A DNA stretch of 64,000 nucleotides from Pseudomonas fluorescens (GCF_004683905.1 NZ_CP038438.1:2914001-2978000); one strand, 5' to 3'. Shown: positions 39,374 through 49,025, numbered from the stretch's first letter. The notes: generated by a model not told the origin, from the letters alone. Translations and numbers: made by a program.

Positions 39374-39391
39374 CGGCGATCGCGGGACGCT

Positions 39392-39769
39392 TCAATCGTG
39401 ATTGAGCACTGCAGCAGCCTGTGGATGCAGGCTGTAACTCTTGTCCGGGTTGAAGGTGACCACACCTTCGGCGCATAGACGCTTCAACACTTCGCGCACG
39501 CTGAGAAAGGACAACGGAATATCCAGGTCCAGCAGTTGACTGTGCACGCCGCGCACGCCCAGGCGTCGATCACTTTGTGCGGCGACCAGCAGGGCGTCGA
39601 TGACTTTCAGACGAATCAGACTGGTGCGCAGGCCGAAGCTTTTCAGCAACAGACGAATACGCTCATTGCCCTGACGCTCGGGGCTGGGGGCGAAGCTGCT
39701 CGCGCGGGAACTCATGGAAGCTCCTTGTGACGCCTGGCTACCATCCATTGGTAGTTGCGAGTTGTACAT
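39392..39769 (-). CDS. Fur-like winged-helix regulator fragment/homologue
   Basis: 125 residues. After a Ser/Gln-rich N-terminus comes RIRLLLKSFGLRTSLIRLKV and LGVRGVHSQLLDLDIPLSFL-SVREVLKRLCAEGVVTF, which has the order of the N-terminal DNA-binding winged helix of Fur-type regulators. The metal-binding dimerisation half of Fur is absent. The ATG at 39769 has AAGGAG eight bases upstream. It is divergent from pvdQ, an iron-starvation gene, so a regulatory link is worth testing. Alternative: an unrelated helix-turn-helix protein. Confidence 0.65.
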   Translation of the reverse strand: MYNSQLPMDGSQASQGASMSSRASSFAPSPERQGNERIRLLLKSFGLRTSLIRLKVIDALLVAAQSDRRLGVRGVHSQLLDLDIPLSFLSVREVLKRLCAEGVVTFNPDKSYSLHPQAAAVLNHD

Positions 39770-39928
39770 GGGGTTACTCCTTTTCAGAGCCCGATCAGGA
39801 AACGTTTTGACTGCTCTCAGTAAACAAGACGTTTCAGCACGACAAATCATGAAAGGAAATATGTAGAAATTTTGTCGGTTATTCGTTGTTTTCCCGTAAT
39901 CAGTGAATTTCACCTTCCTCAATCGGGC

Positions 39929-39951
39929 TAAATTTTTTTTCTCGCATTCGT
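39929..39951 (+). promoter_or_regulatory. Candidate PvdS iron-starvation box upstream of pvdQ
   Basis: GGCTAAAT with TAAAT at 39929-39933, followed after 15 bases by CGT at 39949-39951. The PvdS-dependent promoter consensus is TAAAT-N16/17-CGT; the spacing here is one base short, but element, orientation and position (95 bases before the GTG start) fit. pvdQ is a known PvdS target in other pseudomonads. Confidence 0.45.
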
Positions 39952-40046
39952 TTCCTGAACAGCCGTCTTGCGCCCAGGCGCATGAATCAATTTCAGAGTG
40001 GATCCGGCGCAAGCGCCGATCCTTGTCTTGTCGTTCAGGAGCGAGT

Positions 40047-42392
40047 GTGATTATTTCCCGACAGTTAACCGGACTGGCCCTCGCCGGTGCGTTTCTCGGA
40101 CTCAGTCTGTCCGCCCATGCGTTCAGTCCCGCTGCACAAGCCAGTGCCGATATCCGCCGCACTTCCTTTGGTGTGCCGCACATCCGCGCGGAAAATGAGC
40201 GCGGACTGGGTTTCGGCATCGGTTACGCCTACGCGCAGGACAACCTGTGCCTGCTGGCCAACGAGATCGTCACGGTCAATGGCCAGCGCTCGCGTTATTT
40301 CGGGCCGGAGCAGTTCACCGTCGAACAACGCGAGAATCGCGTCAGCGACCTGTTCTTCACCTGGCTCAACACTTCCGCAGCGGTGAAAGCCTTCTGGGAC
40401 GCGCAACCGGCGCAGGTGCACGATCTGGTGGAAGGTTATGCCGCGGGCTATAACCGTTATCTCGCCGAACGCCGCCAGCAGGGTCTCCCGCAACAGTGCC
40501 AGGGTGAGTGGGTGCGTGATATCAGCGCCGAAGATCTGGTCAAACTCACTCGGCGCCTGCTGGTCGAGGGCGGGGTCGGACAGTTCGCCGAAGCCCTGGC
40601 TGGCGCGACGCCGCCGCAGGCCACGGCGCAGCTCGGCAGCGATGCCCGGGCCTATCAGTTGGCGGACGCGCGCCTGCAGCGCTTCGCTCTGGATCGCGGC
40701 AGCAATGCCGTGGCGGTCGGCAGCGAACGCTCGTTCAACGGACGCGGCATGCTGCTGGCCAACCCGCATTTTCCATGGGTTGGCGGCATGCGCTTTTACC
40801 AGATGCACCTGACCATTCCGGGCAAACTCGACGTCATGGGTGCAGCCTTGCCGGGGTTGCCGATGATCAACATCGGTTTCAATCAGCATCTGGCCTGGAC
40901 CCACACGGTGGATTCATCCAAACATTTCACCCTGTATCGTCTGCAACTCGACCCGAAAGACCCGACCCGCTACCTGCTCGACGGCAAGTCGCTGCCGTTG
41001 AACAAGCAGACGGTCACTGTGCAGGTCAAACAGGCGGACGGTCAGGTGGTGCCGGTCTCGCGCGATGTCTACAGCTCGCAGTTCGGCCCGATCGTGCAAT
41101 GGCCGGGCAAACTCGACTGGGATCATCAGTACGCCTACAGCCTGCGCGATGCCAACCTGGACAATGATCGCGTGCTGACGCAGTGGTACGCGATGAACCA
41201 GGCGTCGAGCCTCAAGGCTCTGCAGGATTCGGTGCACAAGCTTCAGGGCATCCCCTGGGTCAACACCTTGGCTGTGGATGACAAGGGACAGACGCTGTAC
41301 ATGAACCTGTCGGTGGTGCCGAACGTCAGCGCCGACAAACTGGCCAAGTGCAGCGACCCGCGCATCGGCTTGCAGATGATCGTGCTCGACGGTTCCAACA
41401 GCGCTTGCGCCTGGGATATCGATCCGCAAGCTGCGCAGAAGGGTATCTATGCCGCCAGCCAGCTGCCGCAACTGTTGCGCAAGGACTTCGTCCAGCATTC
41501 CAACGATTCGGCGTGGCTGGCGAACCCGGCACAACCGCTGACCGGGTTCTCGCCGCTGATCAGTCAGGACGGCCAGCCGCTGGGCCTGCGATCAAGATTT
41601 GCGCTGGAGCGTCTGAGTGCTCTGGGCAAAAAAGGGCCGCTGGCGGTGAAGGATCTGCAACAGATGGTGATGGACGACAACGTCTATCTGGCGACTCAGG
41701 TGCTGCCCGATCTGCTGAAGTTCTGCGCTGCGGATCTGGGCGCGGACGCGGCCGCGTTGAAGCCGGTTTGCGCCAGTCTCAAGGGTTGGGATGGCCGGGC
41801 GAATCTGGATTCGGGCATTGGTCTGGTGCATTTCCAGAACATCATGCAGGCGCTGCAAGCGTCGCCGGATGTCTGGCGTGTGCCGTTCGATCCAAAAGAC
41901 CCGCAACACACGCCACGCGGGTTGGCGATCGAGCAACCGGCCGTGAGCAAGGCACTGCGTGAAGCGCTGCTGGCGTCGGCTGCCACTGCACAGAAAATGG
42001 GTCTCAAGCCTGAAACCCGCTGGGGCGATATTCAGGTGGCGAGCAGCGGCGCTCAACAAACCGCAATTCACGGCGGGCCGGGAACGCTGGGGATCTACAA
42101 CGCGATCCAGAGCGTGCCGCGTGAAGACGGCAAACTCGAAGTGGTCAGCGGCACCAGCTACCTGCAAGTGGTGACCTTTGACGACAAAGGCCCGCACGCT
42201 CAAGGGCTGCTGGCGTTCTCGCTGTCGAGCGACCCTGAGTCGAAATATTCCCGGGATCAGACCGAGGCGTTTTCGAAAAAGCAGTGGAGCGTGTTGCCGT
42301 TCACTGAGCAGCAGATCGCTGCCGATCCGCAGTATCAGGTGCAAACGGTTCGCGAGGTGGCGGGCAAGGGCACCGAGGTGGTTGCACAGTAA
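40047..42392 (+). CDS. pvdQ: Acyl-homoserine lactone acylase / pyoverdine maturation enzyme PvdQ
   Basis: A 781-residue periplasmic Ntn-hydrolase. Signal peptide IISRQLTGLALAGAFLGLSLSAHA, alpha chain, then the autocleavage site DRG|SNAVAVG with the catalytic Ser219 becoming the N-terminus of the beta chain, and conserved NPHFPW, HTVDSSKHFTLYRL, VQHSNDSAWLANP and GGTSYLQVVTF segments. Much of the beta chain matches P. aeruginosa PvdQ closely by recollection. It removes the fatty acyl chain from the pyoverdine precursor and can also hydrolyse long-chain AHLs. Start: GTG at 40047 with AGGAG five bases upstream gives a proper signal peptide; an ATG-start extension of 48 residues does not. Confidence 0.93.
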   Translation: MIISRQLTGLALAGAFLGLSLSAHAFSPAAQASADIRRTSFGVPHIRAENERGLGFGIGYAYAQDNLCLLANEIVTVNGQRSRYFGPEQFTVEQRENRVSDLFFTWLNTSAAVKAFWDAQPAQVHDLVEGYAAGYNRYLAERRQQGLPQQCQGEWVRDISAEDLVKLTRRLLVEGGVGQFAEALAGATPPQATAQLGSDARAYQLADARLQRFALDRGSNAVAVGSERSFNGRGMLLANPHFPWVGGMRFYQMHLTIPGKLDVMGAALPGLPMINIGFNQHLAWTHTVDSSKHFTLYRLQLDPKDPTRYLLDGKSLPLNKQTVTVQVKQADGQVVPVSRDVYSSQFGPIVQWPGKLDWDHQYAYSLRDANLDNDRVLTQWYAMNQASSLKALQDSVHKLQGIPWVNTLAVDDKGQTLYMNLSVVPNVSADKLAKCSDPRIGLQMIVLDGSNSACAWDIDPQAAQKGIYAASQLPQLLRKDFVQHSNDSAWLANPAQPLTGFSPLISQDGQPLGLRSRFALERLSALGKKGPLAVKDLQQMVMDDNVYLATQVLPDLLKFCAADLGADAAALKPVCASLKGWDGRANLDSGIGLVHFQNIMQALQASPDVWRVPFDPKDPQHTPRGLAIEQPAVSKALREALLASAATAQKMGLKPETRWGDIQVASSGAQQTAIHGGPGTLGIYNAIQSVPREDGKLEVVSGTSYLQVVTFDDKGPHAQGLLAFSLSSDPESKYSRDQTEAFSKKQWSVLPFTEQQIAADPQYQVQTVREVAGKGTEVVAQ

Positions 42393-42405
42393 GTCAGGCT
42401 GAACG

Positions 42406-42444
42406 AAAAAGCCGCTGCTCCTTGACGGGAACAGCGGCTTTTTT
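42406..42444. terminator. Bidirectional intrinsic terminator between pvdQ and the FecR-family gene
   Basis: AAAAAGCCGCTG ... CAGCGGCTTTTTT forms a 12-bp stem with U-runs possible on either strand. It serves the convergent pvdQ and FpvR-like genes. Confidence 0.88.
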
Positions 42445-42481
42445 GTTGCCCTGAGTTAACCGTGGCAGGTGGTGCCCGGTT

Positions 42482-43489
42482 TCAGGTTTTTGGTGGCTGC
42501 CGCGGCATCGAGTTGATCACCGGATCACCCTCGGTATTGCGCGTAAGGTAGACCGGCAGCACCTTGGGCAGGGTTTTGACGAGGCCGCCGAGCTCTTTGA
42601 TGTTGTAGACACCGCCGACACGGATTGCGCCGGTACTGGCGTCGGCCAGTTTCAGCGGTTTGCTCAGGTAGCGATTGATCAGCGGCAAGGCTTCGTTGAG
42701 TGCCAGGTTGTCGAGCACCAGTTTGCCGCTGCGCCAGGCCAGTGCGTTGTCGTTGGCGTAGGTCTGGCTGATCTGTGGCGTGTAGTCGCCATGCCGGTAC
42801 TGCGCCTGCATGGCCGGGCCCAGGCGCAGGCCGTCGCCGGGCAGGGCGGCGTTGCTGGTTACCAGCACCGAGCCTTCGATCAGGTTGACCCGCACTTGAT
42901 CTTCGTAGAGCCAGACATTGAAGCGGGTGCCGGTCACGCGGATCTTGCCTTCGCCGGCCCTGACCACGAACGGGTGGGAGAGGTCATGGCTGACTTCGAA
43001 AAACGCCTCGCCTTTTTTCAGGGTGACCCGCCGTTCATCCTTGTAATTGCTGAAGGTCAACTCAGTATTGAGGTTGAGCTCGACCTGACTGCCATCCTTC
43101 AAGGTGACCTGACGGACATTGTCGGTGGCTGCGAAATGCTGATAGCTGTTGGGCAACCAGCCCAGATTCCAGCCACCGTACGCCGCCAGTGGCAAGGCCA
43201 GGGCGCAGACGCTCGCGGCAATTGCGTAGCGCCGCCAGGCGGGCACCGCAGCGGTCAGCGGCACATTGAGCGTTGGGGGTAGCGGCGGACGCGGCAGATG
43301 TTCGGCAACGTCCCAGATCTCCAGCATCGCTTCGTATTCGAATGCATGCAGCGGATGCGCATCGCGCCATTGCTCGAAAGCCAGACGCTCCTCGGCGGAG
43401 CAGTCTACGGCGTGCAGACGCATGCACCAGTGCGCGGCGGCATCGGTGATCGCATCGTATTCGGCTTCCGAGAGGGATTCTTGGGTCAT
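42482..43489 (-). CDS. fpvR: FecR-family anti-sigma regulator, FpvR-like
   Basis: 335 residues. Cytosolic N-terminal domain with AAAHWCMRLHAVDCSAEERLAFEQW, a single membrane segment (YAIAASVCALALPLAAYGGW), and a periplasmic FecR domain with TLKDGSQVELNLNTEL, LKKGEAFFEVSHDLSHPF and IRVTGTRFNVW, ending in a DUF4880-less STN-like tail. FpvR inhibits the sigma factors PvdS and FpvI until ferripyoverdine is sensed. The name is proposed because the gene directly adjoins pvdQ; another FecR paralogue remains possible, since no cognate ECF sigma gene is adjacent. Confidence 0.75.
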   Translation of the reverse strand: MTQESLSEAEYDAITDAAAHWCMRLHAVDCSAEERLAFEQWRDAHPLHAFEYEAMLEIWDVAEHLPRPPLPPTLNVPLTAAVPAWRRYAIAASVCALALPLAAYGGWNLGWLPNSYQHFAATDNVRQVTLKDGSQVELNLNTELTFSNYKDERRVTLKKGEAFFEVSHDLSHPFVVRAGEGKIRVTGTRFNVWLYEDQVRVNLIEGSVLVTSNAALPGDGLRLGPAMQAQYRHGDYTPQISQTYANDNALAWRSGKLVLDNLALNEALPLINRYLSKPLKLADASTGAIRVGGVYNIKELGGLVKTLPKVLPVYLTRNTEGDPVINSMPRQPPKT

Positions 43490-43641
43490 TGACTCGTCCT
43501 GATTTGCTGCATTCTAACCTTGCGGGCGTTGCGCCGAGAACATCCGTCATGGCAATTGCCCATCAAAGTGGAACTTATTTTTCCGTCAGACGCCCAAAAA
43601 CAGGACATCAGAGGAACATCATCCACAAATGGAGTGAAAAA

Positions 43642-43911
43642 ATGATCAAAAAAACCTTAGCCGCTGCAATCGCCACCGCCGCTTTGTTCAGCGCCGGTGC
43701 CGCCATGGCTGATCGTCCCGGTGCGGGCTGGGTCACCATCGAAAAGGCTATCGAGATCGTGAAAACCAAGGCCGGTTACGTCGAAGTCTATGAAATCGAG
43801 GCCGACAATGACGGCTACTGGAAAGGCGAGGGCCGCAAGGCCGACGGTTCGGTGTATGAATTCCGCATCGATGGCGCCTCGGGCAATGTATTGCGTGACC
43901 AGAAAGACTGA
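43642..43911 (+). CDS. PepSY domain periplasmic protein
   Basis: 89 residues with a cleavable signal peptide (LAAAIATAALFSAGAAMA). The mature part is one PepSY domain: WVTIEKAIEIVKTKAGYVEV, YEIEADNDGYWKGEGRKADG and YEFRIDGASGNVLRDQKD. PepSY domains are small periplasmic modules, some of which inhibit proteases or bind ligands; the partner here is unknown. GGAG lies eight bases before the ATG. Single-gene unit with its own terminator; divergent from the FecR-family gene. Confidence 0.88.
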   Translation: MIKKTLAAAIATAALFSAGAAMADRPGAGWVTIEKAIEIVKTKAGYVEVYEIEADNDGYWKGEGRKADGSVYEFRIDGASGNVLRDQKD

Positions 43912-43930
43912 GTTCACCCAGCGATGAACC

Positions 43931-43962
43931 ATGCGCAGGCCAACCGCCTGCGCATTTTTTTT
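43931..43962 (+). terminator. Intrinsic terminator of the PepSY gene
   Basis: A perfect 10-bp stem ATGCGCAGGC / GCCTGCGCAT with a five-base loop is followed by a run of eight T. It ends just before the 3' end of the convergent toxin-like gene. Confidence 0.9.
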
Positions 43963-43965
43963 ATC

Positions 43966-46900
43966 TCAGTTGAGCCCTCCGTGAGGTTGGGTTACCGGAT
44001 CCAGCTGGCGGCCCATTTCGCAAATCAGAAAGGCGATCGAATCGGCATTGCGCAATATGGTGTCGATGCGTGGATGCGGGTTGGTCGGGCTGAGAAATGC
44101 CGTTCGCGCGTCCTCGAGATTCCTCGTCCCCGTGGTCTTGAGAACTTCCCTGCGCACATGTTCCATGCCCTCAAACTCGTCGATATCGAGCCACTCCTGA
44201 AGGTTGTCGCTCCAGCGCGAAAACAGCTCTTCACGGCGCGTGGACAGTGACAGTGCTTCGCGCTGAAATCGTGTCTGTACCTGTTTGCGGGCAGCTCCGT
44301 AACCGGTCACCGTAGCAATCAGATCAGCAAACGGGCGCCGCGCTTCCAGGGAGGCAATGTCGACGGTCTTGCTGAATTGATGGGAAAACTCGTGGATCAG
44401 CGTCGCTGCCCGTGCATGCCCGTCAACATTGAACGGTTCGGTCAGGCCTGTGTTGTACCAATCCAGCCCTTGATTGAAGAACTTTTCGGTGAAATGGACT
44501 TTCTTGAGTAAATCGCCACCCAGCACAAAGGCGATTACACCCGAGCTGCTGTGTCTGTTCGAGCCGACCACAAAGCGACTGGTGTTCAACAGGTCTTCTG
44601 TTGGATCGACCAAGGCATCACAGATCGGCACGATGGCCTGCTTCAGCTTGTCGAGAATGTCGGCATCAATCCGTTGCACGTCAAAAAAAGACTTGAGAAA
44701 AGTATCGAGGCGGGTGCCCGGCACATAGTTTCTCAGCTGCGCAAGATTGTGCAGGCTGTTGAACGCGTAATGCCGGGCCAGATCAATTGCCTCGATCAAC
44801 ATGCGGGCTTTTTCCGGATGGCGGGCGCGGATTTCTTCCATGCCTTGCGCTTCGATATTCAGCATGTACCGCGCCTGGCGATGGGTGGCGTAATGGTTGA
44901 ACATCGTCGACATGGCCTTGCCGAAATGCACGGTATGGCGATCCGGGTCCAGCACCAGTTGCCGGGAAGCGGTGTGTTGCAACACCGGGCCTGGCTGCTC
45001 GGCGCCTTTGATCTGCCAGACGGCTCCCGGCCGCTCCACGGGATAGACTTTGCCGGCGGTAGGGGCGTAAGTCGCTTTGGTTGTCAGATCCTGATACGTG
45101 CCCTCGGCAGCATCGTGAGTCAGATCCTTCAGGGCGATCGTCGGAGCTTCGAATGTCTGCAGCGAGGTGCGCAGCGGATCGGTCGGCTTTGTCTGCGCAA
45201 GGACGGGGGCGCTCAGCGTGGTTGGCTGCGGTGGTTGCGGCGCTGCCACGGCTTGAGACTCCAGACGTGACTCCAGCGCCAGTCGCCCGAGACTGATCAT
45301 CTCCGCTGCGCCGGCGACAAAGGTTTCCAGCGCACGTTTCCAGTGGTGATCCTGCAACGCTTCGGCCGAACCCATGAAGTCCTTGTAGCTTTGCCAGAGA
45401 AACTGCACATAGGCGAGTTTGCCCGGCAGCAGGCCCCGGATCTGCTGGATGCCGGAACTGAACAGGTGCTTCGCGGCGTCCCAATCCGCCTGCGCCGATG
45501 GCAGCGAATGGCTGCCCAGCAAGTGTGGCAACAAGGCCAGATTGTCGTCGAACAACTGCAGCAGCAAGTTGCCGTTGATCGGGGTGGTGGCCAGGGTCAT
45601 CTCGCTCGTCTGGCCGCTGCTCGCCTTGAACAACGCGCTGAAGATCGAACGCTGACCTTCCGGCAAGCGGCGCAGCAGTAGATCCTGCAGTGAGCCCGGC
45701 GTATTCAGCGCGGCGATCACTGCTGCCTCGTCCTCGAACTCACTGAATGCGTGCTCTCCATGGTAGGGCGCATAAAGCACCTGAGGGCCGGATTTTTCCG
45801 CAGGGCCGATCAAGTACAGCCCCAGCGCCTTGATCGCGGATGCCCCGGCGGTCTTGATCAGCGCCAACGGCCGGACAATCGCATCGGCCCCTTGCACGGT
45901 CGCACGAGCGACGGCATCGGGCATGTCGAGCACCTGTGAAATCAAGTCGAAGGCTTTTGTCGACAAGCGTTGTTGCAGTTGTAACTGATGGGCATGTTGC
46001 AGCAGTTGCCAGGGTAGTTGCTGGATGAAACGCAGCTTGCGTTGTTCGGCGTCGACGTCATTCGCGGACAACACCGTGGTGATTTTATTGGCAAATGTTG
46101 TCGCAACGTTCAAGGACAACAGCAGGCTTCTGACCGCTTGCTGGTCGAGTCCCGTCGGCAGCGCCCGGTCGGTGCTCGAGCTGAGGGTGAATGCAGTGTC
46201 CTGGGCAATATGCGCATGGTTCAAGGCGAAATCGGTCAGGCTCATTGCAGACCCGATCAGGCTCAGCGCGGGAGTGACGGTGATCTGTTCGGGGTCGAGA
46301 TCCTGCCTGTGCAAGCGGGTGCTCAGCAGCGTTTGAAGGGTCTGCCGGATGTAATCACGCAAGGTTGGCAGCGCGTGGAGATAATCCTCATCGTCGATGA
46401 CGCTGTGACGCCACTGTTCCAGCAGTTCCAGATGCAACTGCTGATCGTCAAGCCTGGCCATTCCCAGCCAGGCAGGCAGTGAATGCTGTTTAGCGAGGGC
46501 CTGCGCCAGAGCGCTGGCGCGTTGCAGATTGGTCTCAACGACTTGCTCACTCAACGTCTTGAGGATCTGATGTTCCCGTGGCTTTGGCCAATGGCGGCCC
46601 CGCACCTGTTCACAGCGCTGGAGAAAATGTTCGATCGTTGATTCGGTGCGATCCTGCAATACATTGCCGCTGATCAGCTGTAACCGTCCTAGTGTGTAGT
46701 GTTGATGGAACCTCTGGTGCAGGGGTGAAAGGTTTTCCAGCAGCGCCACGCGTTTTTGCGGATCCAGCAGCCGCTGACTCAAAACCTGTCTGGCGTGCTC
46801 GATCGAGCGGAAGACTTCCAGGCCCAGAGCCGGGGTCCACAAAATCGCGCGTCCGGAGTGCTGCGTATCGAGGCCACCGCGTTCCGTGAGCAGGACGCAG

Positions 46901-48795
46901 TTGGCCAGCGGCAGCACTTCGCTCTCACCGGCGACCTGTAACGTCAATGACCAGGCATCCGGCCGAATCCCGTTGAGTGCCTTGCGGCGGCTGCGATCCG
47001 GGTGATCCGGATTGAACACGGTGTCGACCAGGGTTTGCGCATGACGGCTTAGCGTTCCGTCCAGGACTCTCAACCGTGCTTCGCCATTGATGCCGACAGA
47101 CAGGGCGTGCGCCAGCTTCGCTGCGATACCTTGCAGGTAGGTACGCTGCAGCGCTGTGACGGTCAACGGCTGGGCGGCGAAGTCTGCGGCGATGGTTGGC
47201 ATGATGCTGGCGAACTTGCGCACTTCGGCTGCGGCGGTGTCCGCCAGCACCCTTGAAGGCAATGGGTGGCCGGTGAGCATCGGCCGGGTGCTCCAGCGCC
47301 CGCGAGCATCCAGGGTGACAAGGCGCTCGTGGAGCATCGAGCGGATGTCCAGGGCCTTATCGAACAGTGCGCGGATATCCACGACGCCGTCGCTGTGCCG
47401 GTACAACTGCAAGGCATAGTCGATGTTCTGTCGTTGCTTGGTGATGATCAATTCGAGCAGTACGCTGAACACGTCTCCGGCGATCGATTTGCCGGAAACC
47501 TGCGGCCGGTCGAAACCGAGGAAGCGCTGGCGCTCGTCGAGACTCAGCAGACCATAGAGTTCGTCTTCGTGCCCGGGGCTGGCGAACTTGCCGAGCAGCA
47601 TGGATTTTAGATCTGCGTAGTCCTTGAGCACTTGCAAACCGTGCGTCGGGGTATACAGGCAGCTGTCGGAGTGGCTGATCATCAGCGCACCGGCCAGTTC
47701 CACGAAGTTTGCCTGGTGCTCCCATAAACGCACGGTTTCCACGGCCGCGCGAGGTGCCAGACTTTCACTGAAACCCAGCGACGTCAGCAGGCTGTCGAAT
47801 TGGCGCTGATCGATGATGCCAGCCTCGCGTTTGAGCAAAAAGTCCGCCAGCGCCTGCTGCCGAATGATCTGCGCCAATACGTCGCGCCGCGAGGCCCCGT
47901 TAGCACTGGGCCCATTCCAGTAGCGCTCCATTTGCTGGTACAGCAACACCAGCAGTTTGCCTGATGCCGTGGTGACGGCTGTCTCCCAGTGTTGCTGATC
48001 ACTGGCCAGGAATGTCCGACTCGGGTGCGAAAACTCATGGGTCTGGCCAACCGGCCATCCGGTGTGGCGATAGTGCAACAGCAGCGCATCGCCAAGCGAC
48101 AGCGCTTCAAGCCCGTGCCGCGAAGCGAGGTCTGCCGATGCCGGGCCGGTTGCGGTCGTGGTCGCGTACAGGTTCACGCGCGTGTGTGTCTGGTCGACGC
48201 CGCGCATCGTCGGCGTCAGAAGTTCGTCGGTAATGGTCTGAAGCAGGCTGCCAAGTTCGGGCAGTTGCATCAATTCATCAAGCATCGCTTGCGTGTTGAG
48301 CTGCTGGCAATGCTCGATGGCGGCGCGTTGATCCTCGAAGATATCGCCCTCGACAAGCTCGTAGGTCACGCTGATGCCGTGCCGTTCTGCCAGTCGTTTG
48401 CGTTGGGAAAGGGCAAGCAGGGCCAGCAGCCGATCGTCCTCACGGGCGCTGTTCAGATGCTGTTCCAGATGCGCGGTGAGGGCGGTGAGGCTGGCGTGTT
48501 TTTTCAGCCCGGCGAAAGGTGTGTACAACAGGATCCCGTGATCATCCGGGGTGGCACTGAGTATGAAACTGCCGGCTAGAGGCACCGCTGGCGCACCATT
48601 GGTATTGAGCAGGATGCGCTGGGCAAGCATGGGCGGGGTCTGCTGACTGCGCAGTGCGTGGGTCGCCAGTTGCACGTGACTCAACCATTGGAAGTCCGCG
48701 CTGGACAAGTGATGGAGATTGCCGAGTTCGCGCCACGATCCGGGGGAGTTGAGGATGGGCTGGAACAGCAGGGGAGGAATGGGAGCAGGCATCAT
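43966..48795 (-). CDS. Dermonecrotic-toxin-like protein (DUF6543 type) with C-terminal HExxH domain
   Basis: A 1609-residue protein. The long N-terminal and central part is helical, with the pattern of Pseudomonas dermonecrotic-toxin-like proteins (LLNTNGAPAVPLAGSFIL, LLYTPFAGLKKHASL, repeated twice more as LLTERGGLDTQHSGRAILWTP and QVLYAPYHGEHAFSEFEDE). The C-terminal 250 residues contain LIHEFSHQFSKTVD: a zincin HExxH (H1468, E1469, H1472) followed by T-x-D (D1479), which resembles the aspzincin arrangement HExxH...GTxD. No signal peptide is seen, so delivery by a type VI system or by lysis is an inference. No immunity or secretion gene adjoins. Toxicity and substrate are unproven. Confidence 0.78.
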   Translation of the reverse strand: MMPAPIPPLLFQPILNSPGSWRELGNLHHLSSADFQWLSHVQLATHALRSQQTPPMLAQRILLNTNGAPAVPLAGSFILSATPDDHGILLYTPFAGLKKHASLTALTAHLEQHLNSAREDDRLLALLALSQRKRLAERHGISVTYELVEGDIFEDQRAAIEHCQQLNTQAMLDELMQLPELGSLLQTITDELLTPTMRGVDQTHTRVNLYATTTATGPASADLASRHGLEALSLGDALLLHYRHTGWPVGQTHEFSHPSRTFLASDQQHWETAVTTASGKLLVLLYQQMERYWNGPSANGASRRDVLAQIIRQQALADFLLKREAGIIDQRQFDSLLTSLGFSESLAPRAAVETVRLWEHQANFVELAGALMISHSDSCLYTPTHGLQVLKDYADLKSMLLGKFASPGHEDELYGLLSLDERQRFLGFDRPQVSGKSIAGDVFSVLLELIITKQRQNIDYALQLYRHSDGVVDIRALFDKALDIRSMLHERLVTLDARGRWSTRPMLTGHPLPSRVLADTAAAEVRKFASIMPTIAADFAAQPLTVTALQRTYLQGIAAKLAHALSVGINGEARLRVLDGTLSRHAQTLVDTVFNPDHPDRSRRKALNGIRPDAWSLTLQVAGESEVLPLANCVLLTERGGLDTQHSGRAILWTPALGLEVFRSIEHARQVLSQRLLDPQKRVALLENLSPLHQRFHQHYTLGRLQLISGNVLQDRTESTIEHFLQRCEQVRGRHWPKPREHQILKTLSEQVVETNLQRASALAQALAKQHSLPAWLGMARLDDQQLHLELLEQWRHSVIDDEDYLHALPTLRDYIRQTLQTLLSTRLHRQDLDPEQITVTPALSLIGSAMSLTDFALNHAHIAQDTAFTLSSSTDRALPTGLDQQAVRSLLLSLNVATTFANKITTVLSANDVDAEQRKLRFIQQLPWQLLQHAHQLQLQQRLSTKAFDLISQVLDMPDAVARATVQGADAIVRPLALIKTAGASAIKALGLYLIGPAEKSGPQVLYAPYHGEHAFSEFEDEAAVIAALNTPGSLQDLLLRRLPEGQRSIFSALFKASSGQTSEMTLATTPINGNLLLQLFDDNLALLPHLLGSHSLPSAQADWDAAKHLFSSGIQQIRGLLPGKLAYVQFLWQSYKDFMGSAEALQDHHWKRALETFVAGAAEMISLGRLALESRLESQAVAAPQPPQPTTLSAPVLAQTKPTDPLRTSLQTFEAPTIALKDLTHDAAEGTYQDLTTKATYAPTAGKVYPVERPGAVWQIKGAEQPGPVLQHTASRQLVLDPDRHTVHFGKAMSTMFNHYATHRQARYMLNIEAQGMEEIRARHPEKARMLIEAIDLARHYAFNSLHNLAQLRNYVPGTRLDTFLKSFFDVQRIDADILDKLKQAIVPICDALVDPTEDLLNTSRFVVGSNRHSSSGVIAFVLGGDLLKKVHFTEKFFNQGLDWYNTGLTEPFNVDGHARAATLIHEFSHQFSKTVDIASLEARRPFADLIATVTGYGAARKQVQTRFQREALSLSTRREELFSRWSDNLQEWLDIDEFEGMEHVRREVLKTTGTRNLEDARTAFLSPTNPHPRIDTILRNADSIAFLICEMGRQLDPVTQPHGGLN

Positions 48796-49025
48796 CGGGT
48801 CTCGTTCAGGGCACCGTCCGGTGCACCGGTAAATTGAGACACGAGACTAAAGACCGGATCGATAACAGAGGTGGTACATAGTTACCGCACCAGCGGCAGC
48901 GCAATGTGCTAGCCGCGACAAGCCGGCACCACAACGGTTGACAGCACCCGTACCGGGCGTGGTTAATCGCTGGGCAAGCTGTTCGTACGCTGTTGTTCCC
49001 TCCAATAATTAGTCTGGAGCTTCAG

